A DNA stretch of 34,543 nt, from positions 22,106 to 56,648 of the forward strand of contig PKYA01000081.1 in NCBI GenBank assembly GCA_003133545.1, read 5' to 3'. This document shows positions 23,219-31,993 of the stretch, piece after piece. Numbering within the stretch: position 1 is the first letter of the stretch; each line of letters opens with the position of its first letter. The notes under the pieces were generated by a model. That model worked only from the letters and a program-made list of their open reading frames with translations, was not told the DNA's origin and ran no database searches. The translations under genes and the position numbers were made by a program. Origin of the DNA: Acidimicrobiaceae bacterium. GTDB taxonomy: Bacteria > Actinomycetota > Acidimicrobiia > Acidimicrobiales > RAAP-2.

Positions 23219-24475
23219 GTGAGCTTTCGCAATGGCATGCTCACGGCGAGTGCATTCAGCTTGGTCATCGGGGCCGGTGTGCTCTCGGCGGGCGTGGGGG
23301 CACCAGCTGCTGCCGGCGCCACGTCGACCCCGGGAGTCACGGCGAAGACGATCACCGTCGGCTCCATCAGTGATATCTCGCTGCCCATCCCCGGCCTCTT
23401 CGAGGGGGCCAAGATCGGCACGGAGGCCTACTTCGCCTACATCAACAGCCAGGGCGGGGTCAACGGGCGCACGCTGATCCTCAACGGCATGGACAGCGCG
23501 TTCTCCGCGGGGACGGTGGCCAACGAGGCCCAGAGCATCGCCAAGAACGACTTCGCCATCGTCGGGGGTTTCTCGCTGCTCGATGGCTCCGAGCAGCCGG
23601 CCATCGACGCGGCCAAGCTCCCGGTCATCACCCAGGTACTCGCCCCCGCGCTCTACAAGGACCCCAACCTGTACGCCGCGATCCCGTTGGTCAACGGCGG
23701 CGAAGCCACCGGCCCGTTCAAGTGGCTCAAGAGCAAGTACCCCCAGGCCGTAAAGGCCGTCGGGCTCATCGGCTCGAACTCCGCCGCCACCGCCATCACG
23801 GCCGAGAAGACCTTCCGCACCCTGACCTACAGCCTCGGCTACAAGTGGCTGTTCGCCCACGACGAGGGGTTCGCGACCACCACCTTCCTGCCCGACATCA
23901 TCAAGATGAAGAATGCCGGGGTGAAGATGGTCTTCGAGCCCACCCAACAGGGTGCCTACATCTCCACCATGGCCCAGGAGATGCAGCAGGAGGGCCTCAA
24001 TGCGCTGCTCGTCAGTGGCGGCAACACCTACGAGGAGAATTTCGATCCGGGATCTTCGGGGAACGGCACCCTGGTCACCGGAGTCACCGCCCTCTACGAG
24101 GGCCAGGACGCCAAGGCGGTGCCCGCAGTCGCCACGTTCGACAAATGGGCCAAGAAGGTGGACCCCCAGACGGAGCTCGACCTGTACACCCTGTACGGCT
24201 GGATCAACGCGCAGCTCTTCGTGCAGGCTTTGAAAGGTGCAGGAGCGAACCCCACCCGGGCCAGCCTCGACGCCCAGCTCGACAAGATCACGTCGTTCGA
24301 CGCCAGCGGCCTGATCTCCCCCCAGAATCCCGCCCAGAAGATCCCGGGTCAGTGCTGGCTCGTTGCCCAGTACGAGAACGGGAACTGGCACCGCATCGCG
24401 CCGGACCCCAAGTCTGGATTCATCTGCAACCCCAACGGCTTCTATCCGAGCAGCTACAAGGGCATCTCCCGTTAA
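23219..24475 (+). CDS. Branched-chain-amino-acid-type ABC transporter, substrate-binding protein
   Basis: 418 residues from the GTG at 23219, which follows AAGGGGGGAG; an upstream ATG at 23117 would give a long charged n-region. Signal peptide SFRNGMLTASAFSLVIGAGVL to about AAAGATS. Mature part begins KTITVGSISDISLP and continues GAKIGTEAYFAYINSQGGVNGRTL, the type-I (LivJ/LivK) first-lobe pattern. VKAVGLIGSNSAA opens the second lobe. It is encoded 34 bp before a fused permease and a fused ATPase and is clearly their binding protein. The ligand need not be a branched-chain amino acid; members also take amides, urea and aromatic acids. Confidence 0.92.
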   Translation: MSFRNGMLTASAFSLVIGAGVLSAGVGAPAAAGATSTPGVTAKTITVGSISDISLPIPGLFEGAKIGTEAYFAYINSQGGVNGRTLILNGMDSAFSAGTVANEAQSIAKNDFAIVGGFSLLDGSEQPAIDAAKLPVITQVLAPALYKDPNLYAAIPLVNGGEATGPFKWLKSKYPQAVKAVGLIGSNSAATAITAEKTFRTLTYSLGYKWLFAHDEGFATTTFLPDIIKMKNAGVKMVFEPTQQGAYISTMAQEMQQEGLNALLVSGGNTYEENFDPGSSGNGTLVTGVTALYEGQDAKAVPAVATFDKWAKKVDPQTELDLYTLYGWINAQLFVQALKGAGANPTRASLDAQLDKITSFDASGLISPQNPAQKIPGQCWLVAQYENGNWHRIAPDPKSGFICNPNGFYPSSYKGISR

Positions 24476-24509
24476 GCGACGCCGGCTATCTGGCTAGGGG
24501 CGAGCATCC

Positions 24510-26441
24510 GTGAACGAGTTCGTCAGCTTTTTGGTGGTGGGGATCGTGACCGGGTCCATCTACGCGGTCACCGCCAGCGGGCTGGTGGTGACGTACAACG
24601 CCACCGGGGTCTTCAACTTCGCCCACGGCTCGGTCGGCATGTTCCTGGCTTACATCTACTGGCAGTTCTGGCAGGGATGGGGATGGAATCCCGTCCTTTC
24701 CCTGGCCCTGGTCCTCCTCGTGGTTGCGCCGGTCTTCGCCGTGGTGGTCGAGCGTGTCCTCATGCGCCCGCTGTACGGCTCGTCGCTCAACACCATGATC
24801 GTGGTCACCCTCGGGCTGTTCCTGGTGCTCTACGGGGCCACGAGCACGATCTGGGACCAGACCACCTCGCGGAACCTCCCCAACTGGTTCGCCAGCGACC
24901 AGGTCGATGTCCTGGGGGTCAATCTCACCTACGAGGAGCTGATCACCGCTGGATGCGCGGCGGCGGTGGCGGTAGCCCTGTGGTTGCTGTTCAAACGGAC
25001 CCGGATGGGTGTGGCGATGCGGGCCGTGGTGGACGACCCATCCCTGGCTTCGCTGACCGGCGCCCGCACCAACCGGATCTCGGGCTTCGCCTGGATGATC
25101 GGCTTCCTCCTGGCCGGCCTGGCCGGAATCCTCTTGGCCCCCGGTACCGGGATGAGCATCCAGATCCTCTCCGAACTGGTGATCTTCGGCTATGCCGCCG
25201 CCATCGTCGGGCGCTTGCGCAGCCTGCCCCTGACCTTCCTCGGAGCCATGATCCTGGGGGTGTCCGAATCGGTCGCCGTCGGTTACGTCCCAGCCAGCTA
25301 CCTCAACGACGTGACGGCCATACTTCCCATGGGCCTGCTCATCGTGGCCCTGCTCCTGCTGCCCCAGGGCAAGCTGGCCGCCGGCCGGATCGTCCGGCTC
25401 AGGCCCCCCAGGGTCGCCAGCTTCAAGATGACGCTGGTCGGCGGAGCGGTACTCGTCGGGGGCACGGTGCTGCTGGCTGCACTGATCACCGGCATCAACC
25501 TCTACTCGCTGGGACTGGCGCTCTCGATCGGACTGGCTGCCCTCTCGCTGGTGTTGCTCTCGGGCTACGGCGGGCAGGTATGGCTCTGCCAGTTCACGTT
25601 CCTGGGCCTCGGGTCGTGGGCCATGACCAAGGTCGACGGCGGCAGCTCCATCCTCGGCGTGCTGGCGGCCATCGGCCTGTGCGCGGCGGCCGGCGGGGTG
25701 CTCGCCCTTCCCGCCCTCCGGCTACGGGGCCTCTACATGGCGCTGGCCACGCTGGCCTTCGCCGCGTTGATGGACAGCCTCTTCTTCACCAACCCGTCCG
25801 TCATCCCCAACGGCTCCATGGCCGTCGGCCGACCCGACATCTTCGGCATGCGCTTCGTGACCGACCGCGCCTTCGTCGTGTTGATCGCCATCGTCTTCGC
25901 CCTGTGCCTGATCGGCGTCGGCGCCCTGCGCCGGGGACCGTTCGGACGGCGCCTGGTGGCCATGAGCGACAGCCAGGCTGCCTGCGCCACGGTGGGGATG
26001 AGCCTCACCATGACCAAGCTGGCCGTATTCGTGCTGGGCGGCGGCCTCGCCGGTCTGGCGGGTGCCCTGTACGGCGGCATGTCACGGAACGTTTCCTTCT
26101 CCCAGTTCAGCTTCGTGCAGAGCCTCGTCCTCTTCGTCGGCGTGACCCTGGCGGGCATCACCGTGCTGAGTGGGGCCGTCCAGGCGGGCGTCGGGCTGAG
26201 CTTCGTCCCGCTGATCGCCCAGCACATCCCTTCGGTCTCGGGCTTCACGTACATCCTTTTCGGTGCCGGCATCGTGGCCGTCGGCCGCAATCCCTACGGC
26301 ATCGGCCTTCTCTACACCTACCTCGACGCGTGGCGGGCGACACGTCGGGCCCGGTCCCGAGCCGGTGGCCAGATGTCTGGAAGCCCACCGGCGAGCCTCG
26401 ACGGGACCTCGCTGCCCCGGGCGGTGCCGTCCGTTGGCTGA
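24510..26441 (+). CDS. Fused LivH-LivM permease of the branched-chain-amino-acid-type ABC transporter
   Basis: 643 residues. The first half (about 1-285) is LivH-like: GSIYAVTASGLVVTYNATGVFNFAHGSVGM and FKRTRMGVAMRAVVDDPSLASLTGA. The second half (about 310-610) is LivM-like: LSGYGGQVWLCQFTFLGLG, LALPALRLRGLYMALATLAF, RRGPFGRRLVAMSDSQAACATVG and VFVLGGGLAGLAGALYGG. One chain thus supplies both transmembrane subunits, joined through a short basic linker (GRIVRLRPPRV). GTG start. The last 40 residues are hydrophilic. The ATPase gene follows after 1 bp. Confidence 0.92.
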   Translation: MNEFVSFLVVGIVTGSIYAVTASGLVVTYNATGVFNFAHGSVGMFLAYIYWQFWQGWGWNPVLSLALVLLVVAPVFAVVVERVLMRPLYGSSLNTMIVVTLGLFLVLYGATSTIWDQTTSRNLPNWFASDQVDVLGVNLTYEELITAGCAAAVAVALWLLFKRTRMGVAMRAVVDDPSLASLTGARTNRISGFAWMIGFLLAGLAGILLAPGTGMSIQILSELVIFGYAAAIVGRLRSLPLTFLGAMILGVSESVAVGYVPASYLNDVTAILPMGLLIVALLLLPQGKLAAGRIVRLRPPRVASFKMTLVGGAVLVGGTVLLAALITGINLYSLGLALSIGLAALSLVLLSGYGGQVWLCQFTFLGLGSWAMTKVDGGSSILGVLAAIGLCAAAGGVLALPALRLRGLYMALATLAFAALMDSLFFTNPSVIPNGSMAVGRPDIFGMRFVTDRAFVVLIAIVFALCLIGVGALRRGPFGRRLVAMSDSQAACATVGMSLTMTKLAVFVLGGGLAGLAGALYGGMSRNVSFSQFSFVQSLVLFVGVTLAGITVLSGAVQAGVGLSFVPLIAQHIPSVSGFTYILFGAGIVAVGRNPYGIGLLYTYLDAWRATRRARSRAGGQMSGSPPASLDGTSLPRAVPSVG

Positions 26442-26442
26442 C

Positions 26443-27990
26443 ATGGCGACGATCTCGTCCGGACCCGACAATGCGCTCGCCGTGGGCGACGTCTCGGTGC
26501 GCTTCGGCGGCCTGCTCGCGCTGGACTCGGTGGACCTCGAGGTAGCGGTCGGCGAGGTCCACGGCCTGATCGGTCCCAACGGTGCCGGAAAGACCACCCT
26601 TTTCAACGTGATCACCGGCCTGCAACGGCCCACACAAGGGACGGTCCACATCGGCTCCCGCGAGGTGACGCGCAAGCGTCCCCATACCCGTTCCCGCCTC
26701 GGTCTGGGCCGGACGTTCCAACGCCTCGAGCTGTTCGGCACATTGACGGCGCGGGAAAACGTCCAGATGGCGGCCGAGGTCCAACGGGGAAAGCTCGCAG
26801 GTGGTCGGACGGCCAGCCAGGAAGCGGAGTACCAGCTCGGGCGCGTCGGCCTCCTCCACGTTGCCGACCAGCCCACCGATTCGCTGCCCACTGGCCTGGC
26901 CCGGTTGGTCGAGTTGGCGCGCGCATTGGCGACCTCGCCGAGCGTCCTGCTCCTCGACGAGCCCAGCTCGGGCCTCAACGCCGAGGAGACCGCTGCGCTC
27001 GGTGCGGTGCTGCAGCACTTGGCCGCCGAGGGCATGGGGGTCCTCTTGGTGGAGCACGACATGGCGCTGGTGATGGGCATCTGCAACCGCGTGGTCGTCC
27101 TCGACCACGGGCAGGTGATAGCGCGCGGCGACCCGCTCTCGGTGCGCGGCGATGCACGGGTGCAGGCGGCGTACCTCGGGACCGAGACCGAAATGGGCGA
27201 TTCCCGGGCGCCGGCACATGCCGTTCCGTCGGTGCCCGGGGGAGAAGCGAGTCCGGCCGAAGCGCCCCGCATCGCACTGTCGATCAACGACGTCCGAGCG
27301 AGTTACGGCCGCATCGAGGTACTACACGGCATCTCCCTCAAGGTGGCCAAGGGCTCGGCCCTGGCGCTGCTCGGTCCCAACGGTGCCGGCAAGTCCACCC
27401 TGCTCAAAGTCATCTCGGGCCAGCTGGCGCCCACTGCCGGCACCGTGGAGGTGGAAGGGCGCCGGCTGGGGCGCAACGCCACCGAGCGACTCGCCCGTTC
27501 GGGCGTCTGCATGATCCCGGAGGGCCGCTCCATCTTTCCCAACCTGACCGTTTCGGAGAACCTGCTGATGTACACGTTCCGACGCCCCGGGCTGCACCGG
27601 TCCGCGGTGGAGGAGCGAGCCTTGACGCGCTTCCCCGCCCTGGCCACCCGCCGCAAGCAGCTGGCGGGCACGCTGTCGGGTGGTGAGCAACGCATGCTCT
27701 CCATGGCCCGGGCCCTCACCACCGATCCCGAGATCCTGTTGCTCGATGAGCTCTCGATGGGCCTGGCGCCCCTCATCGTCGAGGAGCTCTACGAAATTGT
27801 TGGGCAGCTGGTGAGGTCCGAGCAGCTGACCATCGTCATGGTTGAGCAATTCGTCCAGACCGCGCTCTACATCGCTGACCAGGCCGTGGTCATGGTCAAC
27901 GGTGAACTGGTCAAACGCGGGACGCCGGCCGAGATCCGTGCCGAGGTCGTGGGCGCCTACCTCGGCACAGACGAGACGCTCGCCCCGTAG
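26443..27990 (+). CDS. Fused LivG-LivF ATPase of the branched-chain-amino-acid-type ABC transporter
   Basis: 515 residues from the ATG at 26443. The LivG-like half has Walker A GPNGAGKT (44-51), GLGRTFQRLELF and Walker B LLLDEPSSGLN. Its signature is LPTGLAR (148-154) instead of the usual SGGQ or YGQQ type, so this site may be weak. The LivF-like half has Walker A GPNGAGKS (311-318), VCMIPEGRSIFPNLTVSENL, canonical LSGGEQ and Walker B LLLDELSMGLAP. The halves are joined by a Pro/Ala/Glu-rich linker (about 250-276). With the fused permease this makes a three-gene importer where five genes are usual. An in-frame upstream extension into the permease gene is not needed. Confidence 0.92.
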   Translation: MATISSGPDNALAVGDVSVRFGGLLALDSVDLEVAVGEVHGLIGPNGAGKTTLFNVITGLQRPTQGTVHIGSREVTRKRPHTRSRLGLGRTFQRLELFGTLTARENVQMAAEVQRGKLAGGRTASQEAEYQLGRVGLLHVADQPTDSLPTGLARLVELARALATSPSVLLLDEPSSGLNAEETAALGAVLQHLAAEGMGVLLVEHDMALVMGICNRVVVLDHGQVIARGDPLSVRGDARVQAAYLGTETEMGDSRAPAHAVPSVPGGEASPAEAPRIALSINDVRASYGRIEVLHGISLKVAKGSALALLGPNGAGKSTLLKVISGQLAPTAGTVEVEGRRLGRNATERLARSGVCMIPEGRSIFPNLTVSENLLMYTFRRPGLHRSAVEERALTRFPALATRRKQLAGTLSGGEQRMLSMARALTTDPEILLLDELSMGLAPLIVEELYEIVGQLVRSEQLTIVMVEQFVQTALYIADQAVVMVNGELVKRGTPAEIRAEVVGAYLGTDETLAP

Positions 27991-28172
27991 GAGTCGCACG
28001 TCCTGCGCTGGCTGTGCACGACGGCGGTACCGGCGTGCCCTTGTTTCTGCGGGTGGTCCCTGGAAATAAGATGGAGAGTCCAGCTGGCTGTGGGTGCGTG
28101 GTGAACGAGAGGGCGCAGTGAACATGGGACGACAGCCGTGACCCTTACCCACACCCGGGGACGGGCGCTGCG

Positions 28173-28967
28173 GTGAGCACGTCTTCGACAGTCGTCCTCA
28201 TCCTCGCCGTCTTCGGTGCGAGCACCGTCGAGATGGTCGAGGCGCTGACCATTGTGGTGGCCGCCGGGGTGACCCGCGGCTGGCGTTCGGCCCTCGAGGG
28301 TGCGGTCGCGGCCGTCGCGGTGCTCACCGTGATCGTGCTCGCCGTGGGAGTCCCTCTTGTCCACTACGTTCCGATTGATGCCCTTCGAGTCGTCGTCGGG
28401 GCGCTGCTCCTGGTGCTCGGCCTGTCGTGGCTCCGCAAGTCGATCCTGCGTGCAAGCGGACACAAGGATCTGCACGATGAGGACGCCATCTTCGCGACCA
28501 CCACAGCCGAGCTGTCCCGGGACGAACCCCCCGCGGGCGCGCGCACCGCAAGGGACGCCGTCGGATTTGCCGTGGCCTTCAAGGGCGTCTTCCTCGAGGG
28601 CATGGAGGTCGTGCTGATCGTCGTGAGCCTGGGGGCCAGTCAGCATCGGCTGGGGATTGCCGCCGCGGCGGCGGGCGCTGCTGCGGTGCTGGTGGCAGCG
28701 GTGGGGGTCGTGGTGGCCAAGCAGCTCTCCCAGGTCCCAGAGAACCTCATCAAATTGGCGGTGGGCATCATGCTCACCAGCTTCGGGTTGTTCTGGGTGG
28801 GTGAGGGAGCGGGCGTGCACTGGCCCGGGAGCGACCTGGCCATCATCGTGCTGATCGGGGTATTCGTCATCATCACTCTGGCGACGACAGCGTGGCTGCG
28901 CACCCTCCAACCCGGCGCCCCGCTGCCCGCCCGGACCCCCATCGGGACCGAGCAGGGGGAGGGATGA
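28173..28967 (+). CDS. Polytopic membrane protein with duplicated ExxE motif (COG4280-like)
   Basis: 264 residues, about seven helices in two similar halves. Helix 1 holds FGASTVEMVEALTIVVAAG (Glu20, Glu23), and the matching helix in the second half holds FKGVFLEGMEVVLIVVSLG (Glu142, Glu145). Paired ExxE motifs in duplicated halves recall the REXXE of Ftr1 iron permeases and the acidic motifs of the GDT1/LysE-type cation transporters. Metal-ion transport is inferred, not shown. A loop of about 35 residues between the halves is rich in His/Asp/Glu (GHKDLHDEDAIF). GTG start without a clear ribosome-binding site. Its stop overlaps the next small gene by 4 bp. Confidence 0.78.
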   Translation: MSTSSTVVLILAVFGASTVEMVEALTIVVAAGVTRGWRSALEGAVAAVAVLTVIVLAVGVPLVHYVPIDALRVVVGALLLVLGLSWLRKSILRASGHKDLHDEDAIFATTTAELSRDEPPAGARTARDAVGFAVAFKGVFLEGMEVVLIVVSLGASQHRLGIAAAAAGAAAVLVAAVGVVVAKQLSQVPENLIKLAVGIMLTSFGLFWVGEGAGVHWPGSDLAIIVLIGVFVIITLATTAWLRTLQPGAPLPARTPIGTEQGEG

Positions 28968-29218
28968 AACTGATCGCGCGATGGGCGAGCGCGTTTGGCG
29001 CCTTTTGGTGGGACTTCCTCGTCGGCGACACGCCGGAGCTCTTCTTTGCCACGGTGGCGATCGTGGTCGCTGCCGTCTTGCTCGGCCACCACGACGATGC
29101 CGGTTACGTGCTGCTGCCGGTACTGGCCGTCGTGTTCTTGGTCTCCAGCGCATACCGGGGGCGTCGCCGTCCGCGCGCGGTGACACCCGTGGACGAGGCG
29201 AAATCGCCCGACCAGTAG
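28964..29218 (+). CDS. Small membrane protein coupled to the ExxE protein
   Basis: 84 residues. The ATG at 28964 follows AGGGGGAGGG and overlaps the upstream stop (ATGA). Sequence MKLIARWASAFGAFWWDFLVGDTPELF, then two short hydrophobic segments (about 27-40 and 48-62), and a basic tail. No family recognised beyond small actinobacterial membrane proteins. Tight coupling suggests it works with, or is a subunit of, the upstream transporter-like protein. Confidence 0.75.
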   Translation: MKLIARWASAFGAFWWDFLVGDTPELFFATVAIVVAAVLLGHHDDAGYVLLPVLAVVFLVSSAYRGRRRPRAVTPVDEAKSPDQ

Positions 29219-29244
29219 CGAGGCCGGGACGCCCGGCTCCTCGC
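29218..29244. terminator. Bidirectional terminator between convergent genes
   Basis: Strong hairpin: GCGAG then GCCGGG, loop ACG, CCCGGC, a 2-nt bulge and CTCGC, making 11 base pairs. It starts at the last base of the small membrane gene and ends 18 bp before the stop of the converging gene, so it can serve both strands. Confidence 0.5.
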
Positions 29245-29261
29245 CCCGCTTCCCGGTGGCC

Positions 29262-30014
29262 TCAGGAGGTTCCGGGAGTGGCGCCGGGCGGCGTGGAGGT
29301 GATCGTGGCGCCTGGTGGCAGCGCGAAGAGGGACGAGTCGGGCGACGTCGAATACCGCTCGATCTCGAAGCTGGTCGAGTCCGAGGCCACATTCACGTAC
29401 CCGAGGATGCCTTGGGCGGTCGAGCAGATCGTGCTCGTTCCCGGAACGCCGGTGGAGCGGAGATCGACGCAGTTCATGGTGAAGCCATTGACCGTCATGG
29501 TGGAGGAAGAGACCTTGTCACCGGCCAAGCCGGCCGCCAGCGAGAACTCTCTGAGAAAGTTCACCCAATGCGCCGGGGTGTAGAGGTCAAGGATCTGGTT
29601 CTCGCTCGAGGCGTTGGCCGTTCCTAACTTGTCGCACGCCCACGCGCCGCCGGAGGACTGCGAACAGGCGAACTCGCCGGACGCGTTCACCACCAGGTGG
29701 ACGGGTGTCGTGTCGCCGCTACCACCGCTGGGAGTGTCACTGAACGCCACCTCGTTGGGAGGTTGGGCCGCGTACACGATTGTCGTCGGAGCGCTGCCTG
29801 TCGTGACGTAGGTCGCTTCGAAGGCAGTCGGCGCGCCGCTCTGCAGCTTCGAGGTGAAGGCATCAATCGTCGCCTTGTTGCCCCGGATGTCGTGCACGGC
29901 GTTGCGGACCTTGTTGATCACGCTGCACGCGTTGAACCCGAGGGCGCCCACCGTGAGCGCGACGATCACCACGGCGGCGTTGCGGGAGCGACGAGAGCCC
30001 GGTACCGAGGACAC
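29262..30014 (-). CDS. Exported or membrane-anchored protein of unknown function
   Basis: About 250 residues. An N-terminal signal-anchor follows basic residues (RRSRNAAVVIVALTVGALGF), with a Cys right after it (FNACS) that does not fit a canonical lipobox. The mature part has an Ala/Ser/Thr-rich region: FEATYVTTGSAPTTIVYAAQPP, ACSQSSGGAWACDKL with two Cys, NGFTMNCVDLRSTG and TSTICSTAQG. The pattern resembles LppX/LolA-like or other cell-envelope proteins of actinobacteria, but I do not recognise it. The start is uncertain: GTG at 30014 (taken here, with GGAGG overlapping), GTG 30032 or further in. It must begin before the exonuclease start at 30070 on the other strand. Confidence 0.7.
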   Translation of the reverse strand: MSSVPGSRRSRNAAVVIVALTVGALGFNACSVINKVRNAVHDIRGNKATIDAFTSKLQSGAPTAFEATYVTTGSAPTTIVYAAQPPNEVAFSDTPSGGSGDTTPVHLVVNASGEFACSQSSGGAWACDKLGTANASSENQILDLYTPAHWVNFLREFSLAAGLAGDKVSSSTMTVNGFTMNCVDLRSTGVPGTSTICSTAQGILGYVNVASDSTSFEIERYSTSPDSSLFALPPGATITSTPPGATPGTS

Positions 30015-30069
30015 CTCCGGCAATATAGCCACCCGGGGCGGTTTGGTGCGGGTTGTTACATTGAAGTCG

Positions 30070-30867
30070 ATGCGGCTGGTTTCGTGGAACGTGAACGGCA
30101 TCCGGGCGGTGGCCCGCAAGGGTCTCTTTGCCCTTTTCGTGGACGAGTTGACCCCGGACGTCATCTGCCTCCAAGAGACGAAGGCGCACCAGTCGGAATC
30201 GGGACTCGATCTGCCCGGCTACGACCAGCATTGGAATTCGGCCGAGAAGAAGGGTTACTCAGGCACCGCGCTCTTCACCAAGCCGAAGCCACGTCGGGTC
30301 GTGGCCGGGCTCCCCGACGACATCATCGCCGGATTCGGCGTGCACGGGGACACCTTCGGCGATCCCAACGCCGAAGGGCGGGTCCTCGCCGCCGAATATG
30401 AACAATTCATGCTCGTGACGGTGTACACGCCGAATGTCAAGGACGACTTGGGCCGGCTCGACCTGCGCCACGCCCAATGGGACCCGGCCTTCCTGGCCTA
30501 TGTCACGAGACTCGAAAGGGACAAGCCGGTCGTCGTGTGCGGGGACCTGAACGTCGCCCACACGACGGACGACCTGGCCAATGCCCAGACGAACGTGGGC
30601 AAGAAGGGCTTTACCGACGAGGAGCGGGAGGGTTTCGAGCGATTGGTGGATGCCGGCTTCGTCGACACCTTCCGCCTGTTCCATGAGGGAAATGGCTTCT
30701 ATACGTGGTGGCGGCACTTTGCCAACGCGCGGGCGCGCAACGTCGGCTGGCGCATCGACTACTTCTTGGTGTCCGCGAGCCTGGAACAACACGTGGTGGC
30801 CGCCGACATTCATCCGACCATCATGGGGAGCGATCACTGCCCGGTGAGCCTCGCGCTCGATTTCTGA
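30070..30867 (+). CDS. xthA: Exodeoxyribonuclease III (xth family)
   Basis: 265 residues, the normal length, starting MRLVSWNVNGIRA as in the family. Endonuclease/exonuclease/phosphatase fold motifs: LQETK (Glu36), YSGTALF, CGDLNVAH, the WRIDYFLVS stretch and the terminal GSDHCPVSL (Asp255-His256). It would act as an AP endonuclease and 3'-5' exonuclease in base-excision repair. Divergent from the exported protein gene; converges on the aldolase-like gene. Confidence 0.95.
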   Translation: MRLVSWNVNGIRAVARKGLFALFVDELTPDVICLQETKAHQSESGLDLPGYDQHWNSAEKKGYSGTALFTKPKPRRVVAGLPDDIIAGFGVHGDTFGDPNAEGRVLAAEYEQFMLVTVYTPNVKDDLGRLDLRHAQWDPAFLAYVTRLERDKPVVVCGDLNVAHTTDDLANAQTNVGKKGFTDEEREGFERLVDAGFVDTFRLFHEGNGFYTWWRHFANARARNVGWRIDYFLVSASLEQHVVAADIHPTIMGSDHCPVSLALDF

Positions 30868-30869
30868 GC

Positions 30870-30903
30870 CCCCAACAGGGGTGCCGGGCCCGCCACCGGG
30901 GCC
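30870..30903. terminator. Tandem hairpins between convergent genes
   Basis: CCCC-AACA-GGGG (30870-30881) followed by GGCCC-N7-GGGCC (30887-30903) in the 44-bp gap between the exonuclease and aldolase-like genes. No T-run on either strand; short stems make this tentative. Confidence 0.35.
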
Positions 30904-30911
30904 AGCGGGTC

Positions 30912-31904
30912 TCACCAGCCGCGCAGGTCCACCGGCCAGCTCTCCACGACGTCGTCGGCGACGACCAGGTGGAGGCGCTCGTGATAGGCCACAGTCGGAT
31001 CGACGTGCGCCGGCCGGACCGCGATGCGCTCGCCCACCCGGACCTGGTGCTCGGGCCGGAATACCAGATGCTCGTCCGAGCAGAACAGCACCGTGGCGTC
31101 GTCGACCGAGGGGTTGCCGTGATCCATCCCTAGCGCCTTGAGCCCACAGTCGGCCACCGCCCAGTCCGGCGAGACCGAGATCACCGTCGCCAGCACGGAG
31201 AGCGCCTCGGCGTAGGGAAGCCCGAGCTTGGCGTACGCGGTGTCCATGAGGGCATACGAACCCGCCTGCAGTTCGGTGGCCCAATGATTGATGTCGTAGG
31301 TGCCGGTCCCCCCGGCAGAGATGACGTCGCCGCCGACCTCTCCGTGGCAGGCGTGCAGCAGTGCCATCGACTCCTCCAGCAGCTCCACGCGCCGGGACCG
31401 GTCTGCCAGACCGACGATGTGGCCCTCGTAGCCCATGACGCCGCGGACGCCGAGGCCGTGGCGACGCGCACTGTCGGCCAGGCGCCCGGCCTGTTCGGGA
31501 TCGCAGCCGCACCGGGGCAGGCCGACATTGACGTCGATGAGGACCTCGGGCACGCCGGCGGCAGTCGCGGCGGCGATGATCTCCTCGGAGTCGACCGCCA
31601 TCGTCACCCGCGCCCCGGCGCGGACCAGCGCGCCGAGGCGCGAGGCGTCCACCACTTCGTTGGCCAAGAGAAGGTCCTCCCCCAGGCCGCGCCGTGCCAG
31701 TCCTTCCATTTCTGCGATGGTGGCGCACGTGAAGGCGGTATGGCCCAACTGCGCCTGGCGGGCAGCCAGCGCGGTGCACTTGTGCGCCTTGACGTGGGGT
31801 CGCAAGCGCCGGCCCGGCCACGCCGCGGCCATGGTGCGCAGGTTGGCGTCGAGAAGCTCGGTTTGGACGATCAGGGCGGGAGTGGTCAACGCCCCGATGT
31901 GCAC
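30912..31904 (-). CDS. D-threonine aldolase-like PLP enzyme (alanine-racemase fold type III)
   Basis: 330 residues. The N-terminal alanine-racemase-type barrel starts with TTPALIVQTELLDANLRTM and has the PLP lysine in RPHVKAHK (Lys39), then LIDVNVGLPRCG and GVMGYEGHIVG. The C-terminal metal site is PAHVDPTVAYHE with His300 and Asp302. D-threonine aldolases have His-x-Asp here and eukaryotic-type D-serine dehydratases His-x-Cys, so aldolase or a related beta-hydroxy-D-amino-acid lyase is favoured. The start codon is GTG with no ribosome-binding site. Divergent (89 bp) from an amidase gene; the two may work on D-amino-acid derivatives together (inference). Confidence 0.87.
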   Translation of the reverse strand: MHIGALTTPALIVQTELLDANLRTMAAAWPGRRLRPHVKAHKCTALAARQAQLGHTAFTCATIAEMEGLARRGLGEDLLLANEVVDASRLGALVRAGARVTMAVDSEEIIAAATAAGVPEVLIDVNVGLPRCGCDPEQAGRLADSARRHGLGVRGVMGYEGHIVGLADRSRRVELLEESMALLHACHGEVGGDVISAGGTGTYDINHWATELQAGSYALMDTAYAKLGLPYAEALSVLATVISVSPDWAVADCGLKALGMDHGNPSVDDATVLFCSDEHLVFRPEHQVRVGERIAVRPAHVDPTVAYHERLHLVVADDVVESWPVDLRGW

Positions 31905-31993
31905 GACGTGAGCGTAGCGACGGAGGGATGCAGTGGCCTGACGGGGTCCTGAACCCGAGCGCCGGCGATGTCGAGGGAGTACGGTCGGCTCCT

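Noticed and set aside
23096-24391. 431-codon open frame antisense to the Liv-type binding protein
   Set aside because: Gly/Leu/Val/Glu/Asp-rich shadow of a clear LivJ/K-like gene, with no domain.
24677-26545. 622-codon same-strand frame inside the fused permease gene
   Set aside because: Arg/Pro/His-rich out-of-frame reading of a gene with unambiguous LivH and LivM sequence.
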